The notes under the pieces are model-generated. The model had not been told where the DNA came from, did not search any database, and saw nothing but the letters and a program-made list of their open reading frames with translations. From NCBI GenBank assembly GCA_009776995.1, contig WRMR01000252.1, forward strand, positions 1 through 7,305: 7,305 nucleotides of DNA, read 5' to 3'. The stretch is from Planctomycetaceae bacterium (GTDB lineage Bacteria > Planctomycetota > Planctomycetia > Pirellulales > Thermoguttaceae). Below, one piece after another: positions 1-5,318 of the stretch (its first letter is position 1; each line of letters opens with the position of its first letter). The position numbers and the translations under genes are program-made.

Positions 1-200
1 AGTGCTTTTTTGGAATCAATGTAGTTGTGAACGGCAAGAGACAGTTGCTTCAACTTGTTGCTGCACTGCATTCTCCTCGCCGCTTCACGGGCCGCTTGCA
101 CGGCGGGGAGCAGCAGACTGATCAAAATCCCGATGATCGCGATGACCACCAAAAGTTCGACGAGCGTAAATCCTGATTGTTTGTTAGTCGTGGTTTTCAT
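1..200 (-). CDS. DUF1559 family prepilin-like protein, N-terminal part (runs off the window)
   Basis: Only the first 66 codons are present; the rest lies beyond position 1. The protein starts MKTTTNKQSG and then has a type III (prepilin) signal: cleavage is expected between Gly10 and Phe11, with Glu at +5 (FTLVE), followed by a hydrophobic helix and the AAREAARRMQC segment typical of DUF1559 proteins. Members of this family are thought to be processed by a prepilin peptidase and held at the envelope or in pilus/pseudopilus-like structures; their exact role is not established. The start at 200 is supported by AAAGGAG (208-214) seven bases upstream. The gene is the last visible member of the minus-strand cluster, 63 bp after the phosphodiesterase gene. 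Codons for GFTLVE through RMQC are identical at DNA level to those of the second DUF1559 gene in the window. The C-terminal H-X9-DG motif expected of the family cannot be checked here. Confidence 0.92.
   Translation of the reverse strand, partial: MKTTTNKQSGFTLVELLVVIAIIGILISLLLPAVQAAREAARRMQCSNKLKQLSLAVHNYIDSKKA
64..175. repeat. 112-bp exact direct repeat, copy 1
   Basis: This stretch is identical base for base to 2836-2947. Both copies encode, on the minus strand, the prepilin signal and start of helix 1 (GFTLVE to RMQC) of DUF1559 genes. Identity stops sharply at both edges: the next codons differ even where the amino acids agree. Confidence 0.97.
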
Positions 201-263
201 GTTCTTTCTCCTTTGTGAAAAAGTTGGTACTTGTAAAATCATGGTTAGCTTTTTCTGTATCGA

Positions 264-1127
264 TCATTCTGAATTGGCACGCGCCATGTCCGGGCGGTCG
301 GTTGTGATGCTGATAACGCCTGCCTTGCGAAGTACGGCCATGCGTGCCGGATCGTTAACCGTCCAACACCAGACTGTGATGCCCGCGTCGTTCAGACCCT
401 TGACCACATTCGCGTTCATGTGGGTATGGGCAAGGTCGAGCAGGTTCGTATCAATTTCATTGGCGGCGGCAACGAGAAATTCGACCAGTTCCGCATCGCT
501 CTTTTCCCATTTGTCACCCCAAAGCCAGGCCACAGGAATCGTCGGGGCAAGTTTGCGAATGGTTTTCACAACGTCTTTCGAGAAGGCAATGATGACGGTG
601 CGGTCTTCCAGTTTTGCCTTCTTGACCGCGTCGATCACCTGTTGCTCAAACCCGGCCTGCTTGATTTCGATGACCGGCCAACATTCCGATTGCTTCAACG
701 CCGCCAGCATTTCGTCGAGAGTCGGGATTTTTTCTCCGGCAAATTTCGCGTCTTTCCAGCTTCCGGCATCCAGCCGGCGAATTTCGTCAAAGGACAATTC
801 GTTAAGTCTCACCGGTTTTGGTTTGCCATCAACGATTTCCGCTTTGACATTGGTTGTGCGGTTGAAGGTGCCGTCGTGCATCACAAATACAACGCCGTCC
901 CGACTGATATACACGTCGAATTCACAACCTTCGGCTTTGGCGTTGATGGCCCCGGTCGCCGCTGCAACTGTATTTTCCGGATATTCATACGAAAATCCAC
1001 GGTGTGCGACCACAGGCAAATCGGGAATTTTGAACTCCTTGGGTTTGACCTTGTCTGCAGCGTTTGTGATCCCGCACAAAGACATGATCATCATCATTGC
1101 CGACAAAGACAGAGTACAATGTTTCAT
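264..1127 (-). CDS. Exported glycerophosphodiester phosphodiesterase (GDPD family)
   Basis: This 287-aa protein should hydrolyse glycerophosphodiesters to glycerol-3-phosphate and an alcohol. The GDPD signature is complete: His42-Arg-Gly near the N-terminus followed by PENT (50-53), Glu69 and Asp71 (metal ligands), DGVVFVMHD with catalytic-type His84, an IEIK strand with Glu154 and Lys156, VWCWTVND (252-259) and a closing TTDRPD (275-280). Together these trace the TIM barrel. I chose the Met at 1127, not the upstream one at 1202, because it opens a good Sec signal peptide: MKHC, then a hydrophobic Met/Leu-rich core, then a TNAA cleavage region near residues 22-24. The product is therefore probably periplasmic. 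The start has only a weak purine-rich leader. It lies 31 bp after the lipoprotein gene on the same strand, so co-transcription is likely. Family assignment is firm; the exact substrate is unknown. Confidence 0.93.
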   Translation of the reverse strand: MKHCTLSLSAMMMIMSLCGITNAADKVKPKEFKIPDLPVVAHRGFSYEYPENTVAAATGAINAKAEGCEFDVYISRDGVVFVMHDGTFNRTTNVKAEIVDGKPKPVRLNELSFDEIRRLDAGSWKDAKFAGEKIPTLDEMLAALKQSECWPVIEIKQAGFEQQVIDAVKKAKLEDRTVIIAFSKDVVKTIRKLAPTIPVAWLWGDKWEKSDAELVEFLVAAANEIDTNLLDLAHTHMNANVVKGLNDAGITVWCWTVNDPARMAVLRKAGVISITTDRPDMARANSE

Positions 1128-1158
1128 TTTTTCGCTTTCTGTTGAATTTGTGTTATTT

Positions 1159-1647
1159 TCAGTAGTTCGATTTTTTCTCTTTGACCGGTTTGCCGACATC
1201 AAACGTCGCCTGGGTCATTTTTTTGCTATTGGTAATTTCGAGTTCATGCGGCGTTGTATTGGCATTCGAAAATTTGGGTTCGACAGTCCGGTACTCTGTA
1301 CCTGGGGAATCGACCATATCGCCATAACTGTCCATCACTTGTGTGACATCTTCAATGACGGTTTTCCGAACGGTGACCTTGTACGTGCCGACAGGAACGC
1401 CTTTAAAACCGTAAGTGGAGAGAACAGCCTTACCTCTTTCATCTGTGATGCCCGAGGGAAGATAGACAGTTTTTACTTCACCAAAGGATTCAAGGGCAAT
1501 TGTTGCTCCGGCGAGCGGTTTTTCTTCTTGTGTGATCGTTATCTCACAAGGAAAAAGCGGCGGTAAATCTTTCGGTTTGCCGTCATCTCTCGTACAACCG
1601 GCAATGGATAAAACGGCAAGCATTAATGGTATGATTATTCTTTTCAT
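1159..1647 (-). CDS. Lipoprotein with predicted carboxypeptidase-regulatory/transthyretin-like domain
   Basis: This 162-aa protein starts MKRIIIPLML and has a lipobox ending at Cys18 (LSIAGC), so it should be cleaved by signal peptidase II and lipid-anchored. Residues from about 35 to 100 read like a small beta-sandwich of the carboxypeptidase-regulatory/transthyretin-like kind: ITITQEEKPLAGATIALES, then a GITDERGKAVLST turn and GVPVGTYKVTVRK. The C-terminal third has no motif I recognise and ends in a Lys-rich tail. The start at 1647 is chosen over 1746 because only it places the signal peptide at the N-terminus; no clear Shine-Dalgarno is visible. In planctomycetes a small lipoprotein of this kind often follows a DUF1559 gene, as here, which suggests a shared envelope role (inference from context). 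The domain call rests on sequence pattern alone. Confidence 0.82.
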   Translation of the reverse strand: MKRIIIPLMLAVLSIAGCTRDDGKPKDLPPLFPCEITITQEEKPLAGATIALESFGEVKTVYLPSGITDERGKAVLSTYGFKGVPVGTYKVTVRKTVIEDVTQVMDSYGDMVDSPGTEYRTVEPKFSNANTTPHELEITNSKKMTQATFDVGKPVKEKKSNY

Positions 1648-1734
1648 GGGATTTAAGAGGTTAGGAGTGAGTTTAATAAAAGCCGGAATGGAGCTCAGCA
1701 ATAACGGTTTTCCCGATGGCTGACCGTCATTACA

Positions 1735-1764
1735 GCGGAATACCACCCTTCATTCCGCCTTTTA
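1735..1764 (+). repeat. Terminator-like hairpin, copy B of a small dispersed repeat
   Basis: A 7-bp perfect inverted repeat (1735-1741 with 1752-1758, loop of 10) is followed on the plus strand by C and a T-rich run. It lies between the DUF1559 and lipoprotein genes, which are both on the minus strand, so its T-tract points against the direction of transcription. It resembles the hairpin at 4836-4869: both have CATT before the stem, GGA-TACC in the left arm and loop, CATTCCG in the right arm and then TTTTATT. Dispersed repeat copy is a better description than terminator of the operon. Confidence 0.5.
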
Positions 1765-1784
1765 TTGGAATCAACACTTACGAT

Positions 1785-2960
1785 TTACAACGACTTGCTT
1801 TCGCCGCCGTTGGGAGTGCCCATGGCTCCCCAGACGCCAAATCGACTTTCTCCCTGTAAATAGGTGCCTGTTCGCGTCATTGGTAAGCCTCCCGTGTCGA
1901 CGCTATCCGATACGAATTGAACTGATCCATCCAACAAGCCAGCGTTTACCCCGCCCGTGTGATTGCTCGTCGGTGCGAGAATCCCTACACGAATCGCTTC
2001 AGTGGTTTCCTTGTTACACGATGGACCATTCGGCGGTATGATGGTGTGAAATCCGGTTTGGGCGGCATAGGTTTCCAGCCAGTTGCCGCCGCGCGGATGA
2101 ACATAAGGCTGAGGCAAAGCTCCATTATCTCCCCACTTGTAAGTGTTTCCATCACGAAGTGCCATACACATGCTCGGGTAGGCATTGTAACCCCCATCAT
2201 CAAAATCCTGGTAACCAGCAATGCTGCCTTTGATTGTTTCTTTATTCCAATCGCCGGTCACGGTTTCACTACAGACGATAGTATTGCTCGTTCCGTCGGT
2301 TGCCGTACCAAAATCACTCCGTTTGTAGTAATAAAAGAGCAACCGATGAGTCAGGTTACCGGTTCCCGGAGTTTGACCCACTGGCGTATTGACTCTGTTT
2401 ACCCCGGTCCCGGTGAATGAATGAGTGAAAGGTGAGGCATTTTGGTCCACGTGGGCGATACCATCAGCAAAGGAAATAACGAGATTCGTTCGTGAACATG
2501 CATGGTTATGGGCACCGCCAAGCATTGTTAAGTCGTATCGTTCGCCGTCAGAAGGGCAAAGCAACGCTGTAACGCGGGTATTACGAATCTCTTGTCCCTT
2601 ACGATTTGCCGGTGTGTCGGCAACAACGCCAACGGTTGGTATCCAAGGGGCGGTGATGGTATCGTCGTTATCAATTGCGTCCTTGAGTGCCGCTTGCTCC
2701 AGATATGGAAGGAGACGGTAATGAACCGAAAAACGCTCATGCTTGACAGTACCTTGACTGTACTGCGAAGGCAAGCACTTCATGGCATCATGGTGATTGT
2801 GGAGGGCAAGACTCCACTGTTTCACGTTATTCGAACACTGCATTCTCCTCGCCGCTTCACGGGCCGCTTGCACGGCGGGGAGCAGCAGACTGATCAAAAT
2901 CCCGATGATCGCGATGACCACCAAAAGTTCGACGAGCGTAAATCCTGTTTTTTTACTCAT
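1785..2960 (-). CDS. DUF1559 family protein with prepilin-type N-terminus and H-X9-DG motif
   Basis: This complete 391-aa member of the planctomycete DUF1559 family starts MSKKTG and has a prepilin signal cleaved between Gly6 and Phe7, with Glu11 as the conserved +5 residue. A hydrophobic helix (about 7-30) and the QAAREAARRMQCSNN segment follow. The long central part is rich in Gly, Asn and aromatic residues. Near the C-terminus, His334 followed nine residues later by Asp344-Gly345 (SNHTGGVN then LLDGSVQF) is the H-X9-DG motif named for this family. It is expected at the envelope, perhaps in pseudopilus-like assemblies; the biochemical role is unknown. Its ATG shares bases with the TGA of the upstream small protein (ATGA, 2957-2960), so translation is probably coupled. 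GGAGA sits just upstream. Confidence 0.95.
   Translation of the reverse strand: MSKKTGFTLVELLVVIAIIGILISLLLPAVQAAREAARRMQCSNNVKQWSLALHNHHDAMKCLPSQYSQGTVKHERFSVHYRLLPYLEQAALKDAIDNDDTITAPWIPTVGVVADTPANRKGQEIRNTRVTALLCPSDGERYDLTMLGGAHNHACSRTNLVISFADGIAHVDQNASPFTHSFTGTGVNRVNTPVGQTPGTGNLTHRLLFYYYKRSDFGTATDGTSNTIVCSETVTGDWNKETIKGSIAGYQDFDDGGYNAYPSMCMALRDGNTYKWGDNGALPQPYVHPRGGNWLETYAAQTGFHTIIPPNGPSCNKETTEAIRVGILAPTSNHTGGVNAGLLDGSVQFVSDSVDTGGLPMTRTGTYLQGESRFGVWGAMGTPNGGESKSL
2836..2947. repeat. 112-bp exact direct repeat, copy 2
   Basis: Second copy of the block at 64-175, lying inside the complete DUF1559 gene. All of about 37 consecutive codons match with no synonymous change. This suggests recent duplication, gene conversion or module exchange more than ordinary protein-level conservation. 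Confidence 0.97.
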
Positions 2961-3163
2961 GGCAAATCTCCAATTCTTTCAATTTTTTCAATCAAATAGT
3001 TTTTACTGACCGATACTTTCGAGTTGACAATACACACTTTCACATAAGGGACTACGGGTTCTTCAAAGGTTTTGTCAAAACATTCCCCGCAAAGGCGATC
3101 CCCGCTTTCCCGGCATGGAATACTCACGTTCGTGAGCGTTCCACAGCTTTCACATTCGTACAT
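2957..3163 (-). CDS. Small zinc-ribbon-like protein of unknown function
   Basis: This 68-aa protein has two CxxC pairs, Cys4-x2-Cys7 and Cys25-x2-Cys28, with an additional Cys17 between them. This fits a small zinc ribbon or knuckle: YECESCG near the start and LCGECF at 24-29. The second half (PYVKVCIVNSKVSVSKNYLIEKIERIG) is basic with no motif I recognise. I chose the Met at 3163, not the upstream Met at 3229, because AAAAGGAAAA precedes it at good spacing and the metal-binding part then begins at once. Its TGA overlaps the ATG of the DUF1559 gene (ATGA), and it begins 22 bp after the micro-prepilin ORF, so the three probably form one transcript. It could be an assembly factor or regulator for the neighbouring pilin-like proteins, but that is only context. 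No signal peptide is seen, so it is probably cytoplasmic. Confidence 0.7.
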   Translation of the reverse strand: MYECESCGTLTNVSIPCRESGDRLCGECFDKTFEEPVVPYVKVCIVNSKVSVSKNYLIEKIERIGDLP

Positions 3164-3185
3164 GGCGATTTTCCTTTTCTGCAAG

Positions 3186-3284
3186 TCAGACAAACAGTGA
3201 AAAAACAAATCCCAATGCCACCAAAGCAATTGCGATTTCCACGAAGGAAAATCCGCTTGCCGTTGTTGATTCCGTTGTGTTCAT
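3186..3284 (-). CDS. 32-residue prepilin-like micro-ORF
   Basis: This very short ORF encodes MNTTESTTASG and then FSFVEIAIALVALGF and a few more hydrophobic residues before TGA. It has the parts of a class III signal peptide: a polar leader ending in Gly11, Phe12 as the first mature residue, Glu16 at +5, then an uninterrupted hydrophobic helix. The predicted mature peptide would be only 21 residues, little more than the transmembrane half of a pilin helix. AAGGAAAG (3288-3295) upstream is a plausible ribosome binding site. It lies 22 bp before the zinc-ribbon gene on the same strand. It may be a genuine micro-pilin, or the surviving 5' end of a decayed pilin gene; no continuation of a pilin is visible after the stop. 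Confidence 0.55.
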   Translation of the reverse strand: MNTTESTTASGFSFVEIAIALVALGFVFSLFV

Positions 3285-3463
3285 AATCTTTCCTTGCCTT
3301 TCCTTGTTGAGTGGGTTGACCAGACTGTTGCCGCCGCGTTTTCCGCGATCAAAACGGCAACATCAGTTTCATGGCGTGTATTTTCCATATCCGTGTTAAG
3401 ACAAAATGAGGCTCTTGTTAAGAATGAAATAAATTCATCGGACTTCAAAAACGATTCGCTCAT
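3281..3463 (-). CDS. Doubtful 60-aa ORF upstream of the micro-prepilin
   Basis: This ORF runs from MSESFLKSDEF to a Lys/Arg-rich end (STRKGKERL), and its TGA overlaps the ATG of the micro-prepilin as ATGA. That overlap is the main argument for it being translated. Against it: no convincing Shine-Dalgarno before 3463 or before the internal Met at 3388, no recognised domain, and an overlapping ORF of similar size on the other strand. It fills most of the gap between the minus-strand cluster and the divergent metallophosphoesterase gene, so it could equally be untranslated leader. Low confidence. Confidence 0.25.
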   Translation of the reverse strand: MSESFLKSDEFISFLTRASFCLNTDMENTRHETDVAVLIAENAAATVWSTHSTRKGKERL

Positions 3464-3553
3464 GCGATGGAAACGGTGTATGATTTCACCTGTTTTCCGC
3501 TGAAAATTAATCAGATCATGATTTTGAGCTCATGCAAATTTAATTTTTCCAGC

Positions 3554-3559
3554 TATAAT
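3554..3559 (+). promoter_or_regulatory. -10 box of the metallophosphoesterase gene
   Basis: A perfect TATAAT lies in an A+T-rich stretch, 50 bp before the ATG at 3610. No good -35 box is found at 16-18 bp; TTGAGC at 3524-3529 is too far (24-bp spacer). Transcription would start near 3566, giving a leader of about 45 nt. Confidence 0.45.
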
Positions 3560-3609
3560 CAGGTTTTATGTTTCCCAAAACTCCAACTTGAACAAACAGG
3601 AACAATCTC

Positions 3610-4653
3610 ATGAAAAATTTCTCAAGACGCGGATTTTTGTGCTTGTCGTTATCGGCATTGATGACGTCATTTGTTTCGTGCATCATCGCTGCGGAAACCG
3701 GTGACGAATGGTGTTTCGGCGTCATTCCGGACACGCAATGGAATTCCGAAGCCGCCCCGTTTCACGGCACCGCCGTTCACGTCATTGACGCCATCAACAA
3801 GGAAATGATCCGCCGCAAGGTCGATTTCATCATTCAAGTGGGTGATCTCGTCGAACGTTCTTCGGAACTCTCGTTTCAAACACGCGCCGCGTGCAATCAA
3901 CCGCTGGAAGAAGCCGGAATTAAGTATTATCCGCTGCGCGGCAATCACGACAGTGCTGATCGGGATGCCGTCCGTCAATTCAAAGCGGCATTTCCGAATC
4001 TTCCCGGAAATGAAGGTTGCGGCGGCTCAAGTCCCGATCTGCCTGGTATGCAAGGCATGACTTATTCCTTCACACACAAAGGCGGGAAGTTCGTGCTTTT
4101 GGACATTTTCCCGGTTTATGATGACGGAACATCACAAGGCAAAGCCTGGTCCATCAGTGAACAGCAACCCTGGATCACCGAACAATTGCAGGCGGACGAT
4201 CACCGTTTTGCGATGGTCTTTTCCCACAAAAACCTGCTGGGGCAAAATCACAAAGACAATCTTTTCGGCAGCGGAAGCGATCAGAATGCCCCGCAAGACG
4301 TTCAAAATGCGTTTTATGCAAGTTTGCATGACAATGGTGTCAAGCATTTCATGAGCGGCCATGACCACATCTATCACCGTTCGGACATCACGAGCCCTGA
4401 CGGACAATCTCAAGTCCGGCAAATCATTTGCGGCAGTGCCGCCCACAAATTCTATACGCCCCAGCCGCCGTTCATGGATCGTGAAACAAAGCTGGCGCAG
4501 GAACTCAACCGCATTGGATTTCTGATCGTTCGCGTAAACCAGGAGGGGGTCCAGGCGGAGTATTATTCCACGGAACCGTTCGGCAAAGAGCCGTTTTCGC
4601 CGCAATGGGAGATTCGTGACACTTTCGGGTACGAATTCGTCGTTCGGGATTAA
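3610..4653 (+). CDS. Exported calcineurin-like metallophosphoesterase (probable Tat substrate)
   Basis: This 347-aa protein carries the five metal-binding blocks of the calcineurin-like phosphoesterase fold: PDTQ with Asp41 (Gln43 replaces the usual His of D-x-H, a known variant), GDLVE with Asp79, GNHD at 111-114, a His at 206 in FSHKN, and GHDH at 250-253. It should hydrolyse a phosphomonoester or phosphodiester using two metal ions; the substrate is unknown. The N-terminus (NFSRRGFLCLSLSA) has the twin-arginine motif and hydrophobic core of a Tat signal, with cleavage probably near AAE around 27-29, so it acts outside the cytoplasm; a Cys at 24 also leaves a lipoprotein possible. Start 3610 follows AGGA at suitable spacing. 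The gene is divergent from the DUF1559/phosphodiesterase cluster and stands alone, with a terminator-like hairpin at 4836. Confidence 0.92.
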   Translation: MKNFSRRGFLCLSLSALMTSFVSCIIAAETGDEWCFGVIPDTQWNSEAAPFHGTAVHVIDAINKEMIRRKVDFIIQVGDLVERSSELSFQTRAACNQPLEEAGIKYYPLRGNHDSADRDAVRQFKAAFPNLPGNEGCGGSSPDLPGMQGMTYSFTHKGGKFVLLDIFPVYDDGTSQGKAWSISEQQPWITEQLQADDHRFAMVFSHKNLLGQNHKDNLFGSGSDQNAPQDVQNAFYASLHDNGVKHFMSGHDHIYHRSDITSPDGQSQVRQIICGSAAHKFYTPQPPFMDRETKLAQELNRIGFLIVRVNQEGVQAEYYSTEPFGKEPFSPQWEIRDTFGYEFVVRD

Positions 4654-4656
4654 ACA

Positions 4657-4702
4657 CTTAGGACTCACGCCGAAACAAGCTTAGGACTCACGCCGAAACA
4701 AG
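4657..4702. repeat. 23-bp tandem duplication
   Basis: The unit CTTAGGACTCACGCCG plus seven more bases (4657-4679) is repeated exactly at 4680-4702, followed by a further CT. It begins three bases after the stop codon of the metallophosphoesterase gene and leads directly into the large palindrome at 4712-4800. Two copies only, so not a CRISPR or satellite array. Confidence 0.95.
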
Positions 4703-4711
4703 CTGTTCGAT

Positions 4712-4800
4712 CAATCCGAGCCGCGACGGTTACGGAGCGGTTGAACGGGTTGAGACTCTGCACCGCTTCGACCGCTCGATAACTCTCGCGGCTCTGATTG
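4712..4800. repeat. 89-nt near-perfect palindrome (long stem-loop)
   Basis: Bases 4712-4745 pair with 4767-4800 in register without any bulge: 28 Watson-Crick pairs, 2 G-U pairs and 4 mismatches out of 34 positions, enclosing a 21-nt loop. The outer arm (15 bp, one mismatch) and inner arm (11 bp, one G-U) are the strongest parts. No ORF of note crosses it. It sits between the metallophosphoesterase gene and the hemL fragment. It could be a transcribed structured RNA, a transcript-end structure, or a copy of a dispersed palindromic repeat; the sequence alone does not decide. Confidence 0.85.
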
Positions 4801-4835
4801 TTTGCGTTGTTTGCATCACGGTGTCCTGTCATTGC

Positions 4836-4869
4836 GCCGGAGTACCGGCTCCATTCCGGCTTTTATTTT
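4836..4869 (+). terminator. Rho-independent terminator-like hairpin, copy A of a dispersed repeat
   Basis: A 6-bp stem GCCGGA/TCCGGC (4836-4841 with 4855-4860) and 13-nt loop are followed at once by TTTTATTTT. Orientation and position suit termination of the metallophosphoesterase transcript, although it lies about 180 bp after the stop. Sequence similarity to 1735-1764 shows it also belongs to a small repeat family. Confidence 0.55.
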
Positions 4870-4889
4870 AACTCCTATACTCCTCATCC

Positions 4890-5318
4890 CTAACCCCTCA
4901 TCCTTCCCCCCATGCGTTCCAACAGCCAGCAAATCATAGAACAGGCCAATCGGCTCATTCCCGGCGGGGTCAACAGCCCGGCGCGGGCGCTCTGGAGCAA
5001 AGGCACACGGTAAGCGTCGAGCGTATTTTGCAAATTCTCACGCCACTGCTTGTATGCCTTGCCGGTGGTCGATTGCGGACGTTTTTCCGCTTGACTTTTG
5101 AGTGCCTTGATGACCGTCTCTTCACTCAATCGCTTGTTATACGTTTCGGGGTTGATGTCAAAGCCGTCCGCAAAAACCTTGTTCGCAACATCGGTCAGCT
5201 TGGGAAAAGGAAGATTTGCCAGCATCGCCTCCAAAATCACCTGAACCGCACAGTCCAAAGCAAGTTGCCTTTCAGCGCATTTCATGTAACGGTCCGAAAG
5301 AGTCTGGGCGAGTCTCAT
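4890..5318 (-). CDS. Unrecognised protein whose 3' end reads into hemL antisense
   Basis: I do not recognise this ORF. From 5318 it encodes MRLAQTLSDRYMKCAERQ, then a helical stretch (LALDCAVQVILEAMLANL) and a charged region with LTDVANKVFADG and LSEETVIKALKSQAEKRP. Alternative starts are 5381, 5327 and 5285; none has a strong Shine-Dalgarno. The start at 5285 would overlap the upstream gene by only 14 bp, which would suit translational coupling. The last 30 or so codons (after about 4990) are the antisense of the hemL fragment, so the natural C-terminus has probably been lost. A frameshift joining it to the 5272-5919 gene is possible instead of two separate genes. The pair shares one probable promoter upstream of 5919. 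Confidence 0.5.
   Translation of the reverse strand: MRLAQTLSDRYMKCAERQLALDCAVQVILEAMLANLPFPKLTDVANKVFADGFDINPETYNKRLSEETVIKALKSQAEKRPQSTTGKAYKQWRENLQNTLDAYRVPLLQSARAGLLTPPGMSRLACSMICWLLERMGGRMRG
4912..5013 (+). pseudogene. hemL: hemL 5' fragment (glutamate-1-semialdehyde 2,1-aminomutase), truncated
   Basis: The ATG at 4912 opens a reading frame MRSNSQQIIEQANRLIPGG followed by VNSPARA, which matches the conserved N-terminus of HemL (the family has ...LIPGGVNSPVRAF). HemL is the PLP enzyme that makes 5-aminolevulinate for tetrapyrrole synthesis and is normally about 425-430 aa. Here the similarity ends at about codon 26 (near 4989); seven unrelated codons and a TAA follow. No PLP-binding lysine or any later part is present. 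The sequence after about 4990 belongs to a gene on the opposite strand, so this is a rearrangement breakpoint, not simple decay. The C-rich leader before the ATG (about 4880-4911) probably came with the gene. Identification rests on the PGGVNSP block, which is highly characteristic. Confidence 0.8.

Noticed and set aside
55..1566. 503-codon open frame on the plus strand
   Set aside because: It runs antisense through the DUF1559 start, the GDPD gene and the lipoprotein gene, all of which have clear family motifs. Its translation has no coherent domain.
1648..1746. N-terminal extension of the lipoprotein (start at 1746)
   Set aside because: The extension would bury the signal peptide and lipobox 33 residues inside the protein and overlaps the hairpin repeat region.
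3327..3361. Inverted repeat GTTGCCG/CGGCAAC with a 21-nt loop
   Set aside because: A 7-bp stem with a long loop and no T-tract is within chance for this length and has no supporting context.
3377..3404. Minus-strand promoter TTGTCT with a 16-bp spacer and AATACA
   Set aside because: The -10 matches the consensus at only three positions. The operon needs a promoter near here, but this one is not convincing.
4132..4668. 178-codon minus-strand ORF
   Set aside because: It is antisense to the metal-binding part of the metallophosphoesterase gene and has no recognisable motif or ribosome binding site.
4657..4702. CRISPR-like repeat
   Set aside because: There are only two copies, directly adjacent with no spacer, and no cas genes are in the window.
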